64,000 nt of DNA from JAWCQZ01 sp038869515 [NCBI: Halobacteria archaeon] (GTDB lineage: Archaea > Halobacteriota > Syntropharchaeia > JACQPP01), in contig JAWCQZ010000005.1 in the NCBI GenBank assembly GCA_038869515.1, forward strand, positions 62,001 through 126,000, given 5' to 3'. Below are positions 24,391-32,458 of the stretch, piece after piece. Numbering within the stretch: the first letter of the stretch is position 1; each line of letters starts with the position of its first letter. The position numbers and the translations under genes were made by a program. The notes beneath the pieces were generated by a model that had not been told where the DNA came from, did no database searches, and saw nothing but the letters and a program-made list of their open reading frames with translations.

Positions 24391-24966
24391 CTATAGGGTC
24401 TCCCGCGCCATCAACCCGAGTTTCCGGAAATCCTGCTCGAGGAACTCCCGCACCCCCTTCCCGTAGAGGCAGGCCGCAGGGTGGTAGGCGAGCATCAGCC
24501 GGTAGGCCCCCCGGTCGAAGACCTGGCCCCGCTCCTTGGAAATCGCCACCGGTCTCCCCAGGAGCCGTCCCGCGGCGTGGCGGCCGAGGGCGACGACGAT
24601 GCGCGGGGAGACGAGCCGGAACTGCTGGTCGAGGAAGGGCCCGCACGCCTCCATCTCCCCCGGCTCCGGCGCGCGGTTGTTCGGCGGCCGGCATTTCACC
24701 GTGTTGGCGATGTAGACCTCGGCCCGCTTCATCCCGGCGGCCCCTTCGATGAGTTCTGTCAGGATGCGCCCCGCGTCCCCGACGAAGGGGCGGCCCTGCT
24801 GGTCCTCCGTGAATCCGGGGGCCTCCCCCACGAACATGACCTTCGCCCCCGCGGGCCCCTCGCCGAAGACCGCCTGGGTGCGGCTCTTGTGGAGGGGGCA
24901 GCGGGCGCAGGCCGCGACCTGGGCACGGAGGGCATCGAGGGGGACCGGTTGGAGCGCCTGGGCCAT
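24391..24966 (-). CDS. Family 4 uracil-DNA glycosylase
   Basis: The 191-residue protein has CARCPLH with two of the four cluster cysteines, GEAPGFTEDQQGRPFVGDAG (uracil pocket), NTVKCRPPNNRAPEPGE and AYHPAACLYG. These are the marks of the [4Fe-4S] thermostable UDG family, which removes uracil from DNA. It follows, on the same strand, the KH and Rio1 genes after a gap of about 40 bp. Confidence 0.9.
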   Translation of the reverse strand: MAQALQPVPLDALRAQVAACARCPLHKSRTQAVFGEGPAGAKVMFVGEAPGFTEDQQGRPFVGDAGRILTELIEGAAGMKRAEVYIANTVKCRPPNNRAPEPGEMEACGPFLDQQFRLVSPRIVVALGRHAAGRLLGRPVAISKERGQVFDRGAYRLMLAYHPAACLYGKGVREFLEQDFRKLGLMARETL

Positions 24967-25003
24967 CCCGCGCGGCCTCGCACCCCGGAAAGTGAATGTT
25001 TCC

Positions 25004-25516
25004 CTAGAACTCCGAGCCCCGGCTCCTCGCCTTCCGTTCGAGGAACTTGTAGACCGCCCCGTGGGGGGAGCCCCCGAAGAGCATCTCCAGGGCCTCCCGG
25101 GCCACATGGAGTTGGGAGAGGTCCCCGATGATGGAGACGGTCTTGCCGTAGACCGAGAGGTGGACGCCGGTGGTCTCCTCGAGGATCTGCCGGGTCCGGC
25201 CGCCGCGGCCGATGATGCGCCCCGAGATGCGCTCCAGGTCGTTGCGGCTGCCGGCGGGGATTTCGACGACCTCCAGCATCTGGTCCTCGCTCTGGAGTAG
25301 CCGCAGGGCCCGCTCCGGGGAGAAGCCGCGGGCGACCGCCCGGACGACATCCCCGGCCCGCAACTCCGCCACGGGGTCGGCGCCGGTGACCTCGATGCGG
25401 CCGTCCTCGGAGTCCACCTCGATGCGGCATCCCGTCCGCCGCTGGAGGAGGGCCCGGGTCTTGCCCTCGGGTCCGATGAGGACCCCCACCCGCTCCTCGG
25501 GGATCGAGAGGAACAT
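25004..25516 (-). CDS. KH-domain protein, Pno1/Dim2-like
   Basis: This 170-residue protein has two KH-type units. The first is VGVLIGPEGKTRALLQRRTG and the second SGRIIGRGGRTRQILEETTG, each with a GxxG loop. The C-terminus HGAVYKFLERKARSRG matches the archaeal Pno1/Dim2-like family, which acts with Rio1 in small-subunit rRNA maturation. The start lies 1 bp after the Rio1 stop, so the two are probably co-translated. Confidence 0.88.
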   Translation of the reverse strand: MFLSIPEERVGVLIGPEGKTRALLQRRTGCRIEVDSEDGRIEVTGADPVAELRAGDVVRAVARGFSPERALRLLQSEDQMLEVVEIPAGSRNDLERISGRIIGRGGRTRQILEETTGVHLSVYGKTVSIIGDLSQLHVAREALEMLFGGSPHGAVYKFLERKARSRGSEF

Positions 25517-25517
25517 G

Positions 25518-26309
25518 TCAGCTCCCCGGGTCCGGGGGCTCTTGAATCCTCTCCATAACCTCCTCCGGGCCGAGCCCCTTCCGCCACCGGGAGAAGAAGC
25601 GCGCCACCTGGGTCGCGTCCCGTCGGAGGAGTTCCGGCGCCCGGGGGTGCGCCTTCAGCACCGCCTGGCCGAAGTCGATGAAAACCGGGCCGTCGAAGTA
25701 GAGCATGTTGTATTCGCTCAGGTCCCCGTGGACCAGCCCGGCCCGGTGGTAGAGGCGGCGGGCGTTCTCCACCGCCCCATCCAGGCTCGCCAGGGCCTCC
25801 ATGTCGGTCAGGTCGCGGGCCACCTCCTTGAGGGTCGGAGCGAGGATTCCGTCCACCCCGATGAACTCCATCACGATGACGTTCTTCTCCAGCGCGACCG
25901 GCTTCGGCACCAGCACCCCCGCCCCGTGGGCGAGTTCGAGGTTCTTGAACTCCCGGGAGGCCCAGAGGCGCACCACGTCCCGGCGGTTCCGCCGGTGAGA
26001 CTTGAACCGCGGGTCCCCGGCGAGATGCTCCTCCATGTGGCGGAACTCCCCCGTCGCGCTCCGGTAGATTTTCACCGCCAGCTCCTCCCCCTTCGGCCCG
26101 AGGGCGTGGAAGACGTGGGCCTCCTTCCCGGTCTTGACCGGCCCCCCGTAGGCCGCCACCACCCTCCGGCTGGAGAGGCGGTAGAGGACCCCCAGGGTCT
26201 CCTCGTCCAGGCAGGAGCCCCAGATTTTCCTCTGGTCGGCGTCCTTCACCCGGATGCCCAGGTCGGTCAGGGCCTGGTCGAACTTCCGGAGGCGGCTCTC
26301 CATCGCCAT
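25518..26309 (-). CDS. rio1: Rio1-type serine kinase/ATPase
   Basis: The 263-residue protein has the ATP loop GPVKTGKEAHVFHA, catalytic VHGDLSEYN and metal-binding FIDFGQAV. An N-terminal helical region of about 50 residues is normal for Rio1. In archaea it is linked to late 30S assembly, which fits the adjacent KH gene. The sequence MAMESRLRKFDQ offers two in-frame ATGs six bases apart. Confidence 0.92.
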   Translation of the reverse strand: MAMESRLRKFDQALTDLGIRVKDADQRKIWGSCLDEETLGVLYRLSSRRVVAAYGGPVKTGKEAHVFHALGPKGEELAVKIYRSATGEFRHMEEHLAGDPRFKSHRRNRRDVVRLWASREFKNLELAHGAGVLVPKPVALEKNVIVMEFIGVDGILAPTLKEVARDLTDMEALASLDGAVENARRLYHRAGLVHGDLSEYNMLYFDGPVFIDFGQAVLKAHPRAPELLRRDATQVARFFSRWRKGLGPEEVMERIQEPPDPGS

Positions 26310-26405
26310 CCCGGACCCGGGGACGCGGGAGGACTTCGCCTTTGCGCCCGGGCAGGGACTCGCGAACCGCTGGCCTTATGTCCATCGGACCCCCATTTCC
26401 ATCCC

Positions 26406-26906
26406 ATGGCCACCGCCAAACTGGGAGGGGACGCCGGGGTCGCTCTCGCAACTCCCGACCCCGCAGTGCGGCGGGCCACCGACCGGGACCTGGAGGAGAT
26501 GACCTCCCTCTGGCTGGGGTGCATCGTCACCAGCAACACCGCCCGGGACATCGAGGATGCCTTCAGGGTCCATGGCCGCTACTTCTTCGTCCGCATCGGG
26601 GGCGACGGCCTCGAGGGATTCGCCGCCGGGACCGTCAAGTCCCGGACGCGGGGGCACGTCTCGGGGGTCGCCGTCCGGCCGGAGTTGCGGGGCCGGGGCC
26701 TGGGCCGGGGACTCATGCGGGCCACCGAGGAGGCGTTCCGCGCGGACGGGTTCACCCGGGTGACCCTGGAGGTCCGGCCGAGCAACGCGGCGGCTCTGCA
26801 GTTCTACGAGGGGCTCGGCTACCGGAAGGTCTACCGGGTCCCCGAGTACTACTTCGACGGCGAGGACGCCCTGGTTTGCGAGAAGAACCTGCTGCGGCTC
26901 CCGTAG
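26406..26906 (+). CDS. GNAT-family N-acetyltransferase (RimI-like)
   Basis: The 166-residue protein has an acetyl-CoA loop, VRPELRGRGLGRGLM, then VTLEVRPSNAAALQFYEGLGY and YYFDGEDALVCEKNL. This arrangement is typical of RimI/Ard1-like N-terminal or small-molecule acetyltransferases. It reads divergently from rio1. A TTATG-containing AT-rich stretch about 25 bp upstream supports the ATG. Confidence 0.82.
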   Translation: MATAKLGGDAGVALATPDPAVRRATDRDLEEMTSLWLGCIVTSNTARDIEDAFRVHGRYFFVRIGGDGLEGFAAGTVKSRTRGHVSGVAVRPELRGRGLGRGLMRATEEAFRADGFTRVTLEVRPSNAAALQFYEGLGYRKVYRVPEYYFDGEDALVCEKNLLRLP

Positions 26907-26942
26907 CAGAAGGGTTTTCCCCCGGCGGCCCCATGGGCCCCC

Positions 26943-27440
26943 GTGGTCAAGTCCAAAGCCGCGGAACACGAGGTCCGCACCGAGAAGGACGCGGCGACAG
27001 CCCAGGCCGAGCGGGAGGCCCGCCACAAGGCCCTGGAGGCCGCACTCGCCCCCAAGATGGCCAAGGACCGGTTCGTCCGCGAGTTGCTGAGCGCCTACCG
27101 GTGGCTGAAGCACCAGGAGAAGGTCCCGGAGCCAATCACCGTGGCCCGGCTCCGGCGGGCCCTGGCGGAGAGGACCGGCCTCACCTCGGAGGAGGTCGCC
27201 CAGTTCCTCGAAATCACCCCTCCTTCGGGGCCGAACTTCACCCTCACCTTCCTCCCCCCCAAGCAGGCGGAGTCGGGGGGCATCACCATCGAGGGGCGCT
27301 ACTACCACTTCGTCTCCATCAAGGAGGTCGAGCGGTTCTACTGCCCGAGGTGCGGCGAGCCCTTCCCGACGGGGGGCGAGGTGTGCCCCAAGTGCCGGTG
27401 GAAACGCGGCCCCAAACTCGACAGGTCGAGAAACCCCTGA
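26943..27440 (+). CDS. Zinc-ribbon protein of unknown function
   Basis: The 165-residue protein has a charged helical N-terminus (EKDAATAQAEREARHKALEA), a middle with WLKHQEKVPEPITVARLRRA, and a C-terminal zinc ribbon: CPRCGEPF and CPKCRWK. Residues 75-110 look like a helix-turn-helix (LTSEEVAQFLEI). It may bind nucleic acid. The GTG start follows a GGTTTTCCC stretch at leaderless spacing. Confidence 0.6.
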   Translation: MVKSKAAEHEVRTEKDAATAQAEREARHKALEAALAPKMAKDRFVRELLSAYRWLKHQEKVPEPITVARLRRALAERTGLTSEEVAQFLEITPPSGPNFTLTFLPPKQAESGGITIEGRYYHFVSIKEVERFYCPRCGEPFPTGGEVCPKCRWKRGPKLDRSRNP

Positions 27441-27541
27441 TTTGAGAGTTTGGGGCCGCGGAGGGGGCCGCGGCCCCGGGGCGGCCCGGTAGAGCGCACG
27501 AAAACTTTTCAATTCCGGTCCAGGGAAGGGAAGACGCCCCC

Positions 27542-27626
27542 GCGGGGGTTGCCGAGCCAGGTCAAAGGCGCAGGATTCAGATTCCTGTCTCGCAGGAGTT
27601 CGCCGGTTCAAATCCGGTCCCCCGCA
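27542..27626 (+). tRNA. tRNA-Leu (anticodon CAG)
   Basis: The 85-nt type II tRNA folds well. The acceptor GCGGGGG pairs with CCCCCGC and the discriminator is A. The anticodon arm is CAGGA-TTCAGAT-TCCTG with anticodon CAG. A 14-nt variable arm and T-arm GCCGG-TTCAAAT-CCGGT (one G-T pair) follow. CCA is not encoded. An AAAACTTTTCAA promoter-like stretch lies about 40 bp upstream. A GC-rich repeat element begins 1-2 nt after its 3' end. Confidence 0.95.
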
Positions 27627-27627
27627 C

Positions 27628-27710
27628 TCTGTCGCCGGGGGGGAGGGACTCCGCCCCGGGGGGTCGCTGGCCGTGACTCCCCGTCCACAGGCGCACCCCC
27701 CCTCTCCCCC
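27628..27710 (-). repeat. GC-rich hairpin element, copy C
   Basis: Read on the plus strand it begins CTGTCGCCGGGG directly after tRNA-Leu, as copy A does after larE. It contains ACTCCGCCCC near a G run and the complementary CCGTCCACAGGCGC box, and ends CCCCCCCTCTCCCCC. Confidence 0.65.
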
Positions 27711-27715
27711 GGCCC

Positions 27716-27729
27716 TTTTGGAAAGTTTA
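27716..27729 (+). promoter_or_regulatory. TATA region for herA
   Basis: TTTTGGAAAGTTTA lies about 30 bp before the ATG at 27756. An in-frame ATG at 27729 falls within it and is unlikely to be used. Confidence 0.5.
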
Positions 27730-27755
27730 TGGACCGCCGGAATCACTTTTCCCAC

Positions 27756-29177
27756 ATGGCCCAGCAGCTGGCGACCTCCGTAGCGTCGGGAATCATCCGG
27801 GGTCGGGTCGCCATCCGGGAGTTTGAGTTCGACGTGGTGGGCCCTCTGAAGCGGTCCGAATACCTCCAGGTCCACCACCCGGCGGACGGCTGGACCCTCG
27901 CCCAGACCGCCTCGATGGAGAGATTCGCGGAGGGGGGCGCGGAGCGGACGCGGGCCCGGGCGGTCGTCATCGGGGTGAAGGATGAGGCGGGGGTCCTCCG
28001 GCTCCCGAGGACGCCCTTCTCGCCCGGCGACCGGGTCTTCCCGGCCGACCCCGAACTGGTCCGGCGGGTCCTCGGCCTCGGGGATGCGACCGGCGCCTAC
28101 CTCGGACACCTCGAGGGGACCGCCATCCCGGTCTACGTCCCGGTGAACACGCTGGTCACCCGCCACCTCTCGGTCCTCGCCAAGACCGGCGGCGGCAAGT
28201 CCTACGCGACGGCGGTCCTCGTCGAGGAGTTGCTGGAGCGGAAGGTGCCCCTCGTGGTCCTCGACCCGCACGGCGAGTATGGGAGTCTCAAGGAGCCGAG
28301 CGAGGACCCCCGGAACATGGAGGCGTTCGGCGTCTCTCCCGCATCCTACGCGTCACAGCTGGCGGTCCTCACCCCCATGTCCAAGGCCATCCACAAAGAG
28401 GCGGACCGGGTCTTCCGGCTCGACGGCATCAACCTGAAGCCCCGGGAACTCCGGGGAGTCCTCCCCGACCTCTCCCCCCGGCTCCACTCCACCCTCCAGC
28501 AGGCCATCCAGAAGGCGGCGGCCAAGAAGGAGACCTACCGCGTCACCGACGTCCTCGGAGCCCTTGACGATGCGAAGGGGAAGGACAAGTATGAGTTGCA
28601 GGCGCGCCTCGAAGAGCTCCGGGACTCCGGGGTCCTCTCCGACTCCCCGACCACCGTGGACGAACTGGTGGCCCCGGGCCGGGGGACGGTCATCAACCTG
28701 AAGGGGCTCGACCCGCGCCTCCAGGAGGTGGTCGCGGCCCGGGTGGCCCACGACCTCTTCGAGGCGCGGAAGCACGACCGCGTCCCGCCGCTGATGCTGG
28801 TGGTCGAGGAGGCCCACGAGTTCTGCCCCGAGAAGGGATTCAAAAAAGCGGCATCCAGCGACATCCTCCGCACCATCGCCTCCGAGGGGCGGAAGTTCGG
28901 CCTCGGCCTCGGGGTCATCTCCCAGCGGCCCGCCCGCATCGACAAGAACGTTCTCTCCCAGTGCGGCTCGCAAATCATCCTGCGGGTGACCAACCCGAAC
29001 GACATCATGGTCCTGCGGAAGTCGCTGGAGGGGTTCACCGAGGAGATGGCGGAGGACCTGAAGCGGTTGCCCCCGGGGACCGCCATCGTGGCGACACCCG
29101 ACATCGAGAAGCCGGTGACGGTGCGCGTCCGGCCGAGGCGGACGCGGCACGGGGGAACGGCGAAAGTGGTCGGATGA
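27756..29177 (+). CDS. herA: HerA-like DNA helicase/ATPase
   Basis: The 473-residue protein has an N-terminal HAS-barrel (SGIIRGRVAIREFEFDVVG), Walker A KTGGGKSYA near residue 146, LDPHGEYG, Walker B LMLVVEEAHEFCPE, and the sensor-like SQRPARIDKNVLSQCG. HerA is a hexameric pump that works with NurA and Mre11-Rad50 in end resection. None of these partners is in the window. The ATG at 27756 is preferred over 27729 from the promoter position. Confidence 0.9.
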   Translation: MAQQLATSVASGIIRGRVAIREFEFDVVGPLKRSEYLQVHHPADGWTLAQTASMERFAEGGAERTRARAVVIGVKDEAGVLRLPRTPFSPGDRVFPADPELVRRVLGLGDATGAYLGHLEGTAIPVYVPVNTLVTRHLSVLAKTGGGKSYATAVLVEELLERKVPLVVLDPHGEYGSLKEPSEDPRNMEAFGVSPASYASQLAVLTPMSKAIHKEADRVFRLDGINLKPRELRGVLPDLSPRLHSTLQQAIQKAAAKKETYRVTDVLGALDDAKGKDKYELQARLEELRDSGVLSDSPTTVDELVAPGRGTVINLKGLDPRLQEVVAARVAHDLFEARKHDRVPPLMLVVEEAHEFCPEKGFKKAASSDILRTIASEGRKFGLGLGVISQRPARIDKNVLSQCGSQIILRVTNPNDIMVLRKSLEGFTEEMAEDLKRLPPGTAIVATPDIEKPVTVRVRPRRTRHGGTAKVVG

Positions 29178-29240
29178 CTGTCAATCTGTGCCCGTTGGAA
29201 CTCGGCAATATAGTCCCCTTCCTCCTTTTTACAGGAGAGA

Positions 29241-29250
29241 GTTTATAATT
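29241..29250 (+). promoter_or_regulatory. TATA box for trpA-like gene
   Basis: GTTTATAATT is one of the strongest AT-rich boxes in the window, 21-30 bp before the ATG. A direct repeat, TTTGCAA TTTGCAA, follows and could be an operator. Confidence 0.6.
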
Positions 29251-29270
29251 TGCAATTTGCAAACGTTGCG

Positions 29271-30065
29271 ATGTCCCGCCTCGCCCCCCTCTTCCGCCGC
29301 CTCCACGACCGGAACGAGACCGCCCTCGTCGCCTACCTGACCGGCGGCGACCCGACCCCCGCCGCGAGCCTCCCCCTCCTCCGGGAGGCGGCGCGCCACG
29401 CCGACGTCCTCGAGGTCGGAATCCCCTTCTCCGACCCCATCGCCGACGGCCCCACCATCCAGGCGGCGACAGGCCGCGCGCTCATCTCAGGCACCACTCC
29501 CCCCCGGGTCCTCTCCCTCATCCGCGAAGTGCGCCGGGGCTCTGCGACCCCCATCGTCGTCCTCACCTACACCAACCTCGCGCTCCACCACTCCGGGGGG
29601 CCCCGGGGTTTCTGCCGGGCCCTCGCCGCTGCGGGGGGCGACGGACTCATCCTCGCCGACCTGCCGGTGGAGGAGTGCGCCCCCTTCCGGGAGGCGGCCC
29701 GCGCGGCGGGGCTCGATTTGGTTCTGCTCGCCGCCCCCACGAGCGATGAGGCGCGGGTCGGGCGCATCGCCTCCAGTTCCTCCGGCTTTCTCTACCTCGT
29801 CTCCCTCCTCGGAGTCACCGGCGCCCGCTCCCGCCTCCCCCCCGGGCTCCCCGCCACCGTCCGCTCCGTCCGACGGGCCGCAGGCGGCCTGCCGGTGGCG
29901 GTCGGGTTCGGCATCTCCCGGCCGGAGCATGTCCGGGCCGTCCGGGCCATGGGGGCCGAGGGGGCCATCGTGGGGAGCGCTCTGGTGAAACTGGTTGAGC
30001 GGCGCAGCGGAGCCCGGGGGGTCGGGCGGTTCCTCGCGGGGCTGAAAGAGGCGACCCGGGGCTAA
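29271..30065 (+). CDS. trpA: Tryptophan synthase alpha subunit
   Basis: This 264-residue TIM barrel has VAYLTGGDP, the catalytic Glu region VLEVGIPFSDPIADGPTIQ, catalytic Asp in GLILADLPVEE, YLVSLLGVTGARS and the phosphate site VGFGIS with GAIVGSALV. It cleaves indole-glycerol phosphate to indole. It stands alone, without trpB or other trp genes. Its stop overlaps the convergent zinc-finger gene. Confidence 0.9.
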   Translation: MSRLAPLFRRLHDRNETALVAYLTGGDPTPAASLPLLREAARHADVLEVGIPFSDPIADGPTIQAATGRALISGTTPPRVLSLIREVRRGSATPIVVLTYTNLALHHSGGPRGFCRALAAAGGDGLILADLPVEECAPFREAARAAGLDLVLLAAPTSDEARVGRIASSSSGFLYLVSLLGVTGARSRLPPGLPATVRSVRRAAGGLPVAVGFGISRPEHVRAVRAMGAEGAIVGSALVKLVERRSGARGVGRFLAGLKEATRG

Positions 30066-30424
30066 GGGCCGGTGGCAGGACCCGGCGCGGGGGGTGCCTC
30101 GGGGGGTGGCGCCTCCCGGGGCTGCCCCGGCTTGTCGAGGCGGCTGCCGGAGACCGAGAAGCACTCGGTGCAGAGCCCCTTCCGGACCGCGAAGGCGTAG
30201 GCGGTGATGGGCTTGCCGCAGGAGACGCACTTCGGCTGCTCCTCGGCCGCGGTGGCCGCCCGGGCCGGTGCCGCGGCGGCTGGGGCGGCGGCGCGAAAGG
30301 CCCCTCCCCCGAGGTCGGTGAGCCGCAGGTAGAGTTCGGCCGCGCACCTGGGGCAGTGGAGCGGCAGAGCGCCGTCCCGGATGAGGTCGGCGACCTCGCG
30401 CCGGTTCACCCTCACGTCCGCCAT
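30062..30424 (-). CDS. Two-zinc-finger protein of unknown function
   Basis: The 120-residue protein has CPRC around residue 24 and a treble-clef-like pair CVSCGKPITA and CTECFSV near 66-88, separated by an Ala/Pro-rich linker, with a Pro-rich tail. Only one CxxC is seen in the first finger, so its other ligands are unclear. It starts 1 bp after the stop of the upstream surface-protein gene. Confidence 0.6.
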   Translation of the reverse strand: MADVRVNRREVADLIRDGALPLHCPRCAAELYLRLTDLGGGAFRAAAPAAAAPARAATAAEEQPKCVSCGKPITAYAFAVRKGLCTECFSVSGSRLDKPGQPREAPPPEAPPAPGPATGP

Positions 30425-30425
30425 G

Positions 30426-30914
30426 CTACCCCTCTCTCCTCCGGGCCTTAAACAGCGCGACGGCCGCCAGGGCCAGGGCCGCGGCCAGGGCCTCGAACCC
30501 GGGGGATTTGACCGGGGGCGCGGCCGGGTTCACCCGGAGGTCCACGAGGACCGTCCGGGTCCCGCCCTCCGGGTCTCCCGAGAGTTTGGCCGACGCGTGG
30601 ATGCGGACCGTGTACTTGCCGGAGTCGAGGCCCCGGTCCACGAGGGCGAAGGAGTAGGGCCCGCGCTCCTCTCCGGGCCCCATCGGCCCCACATCGCGGC
30701 GCGCCGGCGTGATCTCCAGTTTCGGCGCGAAGGGGGCGGAGACCTCGACCGTCACTCCCGCCACCGCCTCGGAGGTGCGGAGGGAGAGGTTGAGGGTGGC
30801 GTTGCCCCCGGGAGGGATCTCGCCTTGGGAGAGGACGGGGTGGAGGTCGAGGGAGAGGGCCGCCGCGGAAACCGGAAGCAGCAGAACCATCCAAAGGGCG
30901 AATCCCCGTGCCAT
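30426..30914 (-). CDS. PGF-CTERM surface protein
   Basis: The 162-residue protein has a signal peptide (ALWMVLLLPVSAAAL), an Ig-like beta domain (GGNATLNLSLRTSEAVAGVT and on), and a C-terminal SPGFEALAAALALAAVALFK followed by ARRRE. That tail is a PGF-CTERM signal, recognised by archaeosortase A, which anchors the protein to lipid after cleavage. A GATAAAAACTTTC stretch (30937-30949) about 25 bp before the ATG acts as promoter. Confidence 0.75.
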   Translation of the reverse strand: MARGFALWMVLLLPVSAAALSLDLHPVLSQGEIPPGGNATLNLSLRTSEAVAGVTVEVSAPFAPKLEITPARRDVGPMGPGEERGPYSFALVDRGLDSGKYTVRIHASAKLSGDPEGGTRTVLVDLRVNPAAPPVKSPGFEALAAALALAAVALFKARRREG

Positions 30915-30936
30915 CTGGGCCCCTCCGAGAGGGCCG

Positions 30937-30984
30937 GATAAAAACTTTCAGCAACCCGCTGCGGGTTTCGTTGGAAAGTATATC
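30937..30984. promoter_or_regulatory. Divergent promoter region, surface protein and dacZ
   Basis: GATAAAAACTTTC serves the minus-strand surface protein and AAAGTATATC (30975-30984) serves the plus-strand diadenylate cyclase gene; each lies about 25 bp before its start. Confidence 0.6.
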
Positions 30985-31008
30985 GTCGGCCCGGCAAAGC
31001 GGAATCGG

Positions 31009-31866
31009 ATGGTCTTTCCGAGCGAGCTCATCGTGGAGACCGGGGCCTCGATCGCCGAAAAATGCGACGCCGACGCCATCCTCTTCCTGAGCGACGACCT
31101 CCGCCTCTACGAGGCCCTCCGGGTCCGGGCCCGGAACAACGTCATCTTCTGCGTCGGCGACACCCAGACCTACTCCTCCTGCAAGGGGCGGGTGGACCGC
31201 CTCCTCTACGTGGCCCCCTCCCCGGGCCGCTGGGGCCGGGTCCGCGACGCCCTCCTCCGGGCCGTCGCGGCCTCCTACCTCCAATACGTGGACAACGTGG
31301 TCTGCATCTGTCCCCTCTCCCGCGCCGGGCCGTCCGCCAATTCCATCGTCTGCCTCTCGGTCGCGGGCGAGTTGCCGGGCCTCGGCTCCGCGCTCCCGGA
31401 AATCGGAAAGCGGGTCCGCCCGGAGGTCTTCAGCGCCGCCCTCTCCGTCGCCCTCGAGCTCGCCACCGGGGGCGAGGACGGCCACCCCATCGGGACCCTT
31501 TTCGTCCTCGGGGACACGCCGGCGGTCCTCAAATATTCCAAGCCCCTCTCCCTCAACCCCTTCAAGGGATACGCGCCCTTCGAGCGCGCCGTGACCGCCC
31601 CCTCGTGCCGCGACTCCATCAAGCAGTTCGCCAAACTGGACGGGGGGTTCGTGGTGGACCGCGACGGGACCATCCAGGGGGCGGGGGTCATCTTCGGCGG
31701 CAACCACGCCCTGATGGAGAACCCGCGGGGCCTCGGCACGCGCCACGCCGCAGCGGCGGCCATCACCCGCTCCACCAAGGCGGTCTCCATCGCCGTCTCC
31801 GCGTCGGGGGGCGCGGTCCGCGTCTTCATGGACGGAAAAATCATCGAGGAGATACGGCCGGAGTAG
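31009..31866 (+). CDS. dacZ: Archaeal diadenylate cyclase (DacZ-like)
   Basis: The 285-residue protein has a C-terminal DAC domain, KLDGGFVVDRDGTIQGAGVI followed by GLGTRHAAAAAITRSTKAVS. These contain the DG[A/G] and RHxxA motifs that make cyclic di-AMP from two ATP. The N-terminal 120 residues form the nucleotide-binding-like domain found in archaeal DacZ. No partner gene is adjacent. A strong TATA box supports the ATG. Confidence 0.88.
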   Translation: MVFPSELIVETGASIAEKCDADAILFLSDDLRLYEALRVRARNNVIFCVGDTQTYSSCKGRVDRLLYVAPSPGRWGRVRDALLRAVAASYLQYVDNVVCICPLSRAGPSANSIVCLSVAGELPGLGSALPEIGKRVRPEVFSAALSVALELATGGEDGHPIGTLFVLGDTPAVLKYSKPLSLNPFKGYAPFERAVTAPSCRDSIKQFAKLDGGFVVDRDGTIQGAGVIFGGNHALMENPRGLGTRHAAAAAITRSTKAVSIAVSASGGAVRVFMDGKIIEEIRPE

Positions 31867-31881
31867 GCCCCGGGGCTCCGG

Positions 31882-32385
31882 CTACCCGATCCCCAGAACC
31901 CCGTCGAGGACCGGGCTGTAGGCCCGCATCACGGTGAGGAGGCCGGTCCCCATGCAGACCCAGGAGCCGATGCGGACATACCACGGCTTCTGGATGCGAT
32001 ACTCCCAGTAGTGGAGCACGTAGCCGAACAGGAGCTCGAACCCGCCGGGGATGGCCGCGGAGACCATCGCGTCGGCGAGCAGGGTCCGGGGACTCCAGGT
32101 CCCGAGGGGGACCATCAGCTGCCCCACGAAACTCGCCAGGGGCGCGGTGAAGGCCCACCCGGCGACCACCGCCACCGGGATGGAGCGGACCACCCACATC
32201 TTCGGATATCGATAGACCCACAGGTCCCGGGTGGCCGCCTCCCAGCCGAGGCCGACGAGGAAACCGAGGAGGGCCTCGGAAGTGAGGTCGTAGCCGAACC
32301 CCCGGGCCCCGAGCCACAGGACCGCGAGGAGGGAGAGCCACATCGGGGTGAGGAGCATCCCAGCTCCTGGGGCCGAGGGAATCAT
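31882..32385 (-). CDS. Multi-pass membrane protein, unknown
   Basis: About 167 residues with four or five membrane segments (MWLSLLAVLWLGARGFG, SIPVAVVAGWAFTAPLASF, GFELLFGYVLHYWEYR, MGTGLLTVMRAYSP). No family is recognised. Two in-frame ATGs compete: 32385 (taken) and 32358. An A-rich TATA-like stretch at 32388-32399 fits the second as a leaderless start better. Confidence 0.5.
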   Translation of the reverse strand: MIPSAPGAGMLLTPMWLSLLAVLWLGARGFGYDLTSEALLGFLVGLGWEAATRDLWVYRYPKMWVVRSIPVAVVAGWAFTAPLASFVGQLMVPLGTWSPRTLLADAMVSAAIPGGFELLFGYVLHYWEYRIQKPWYVRIGSWVCMGTGLLTVMRAYSPVLDGVLGIG

Positions 32386-32458
32386 GGCTTTTTTGAATCG
32401 GGAGGCGAGCCCTCGAAACCCGGAATATGTTTTTTGACGGCCGGGTCCCTGCCGGACC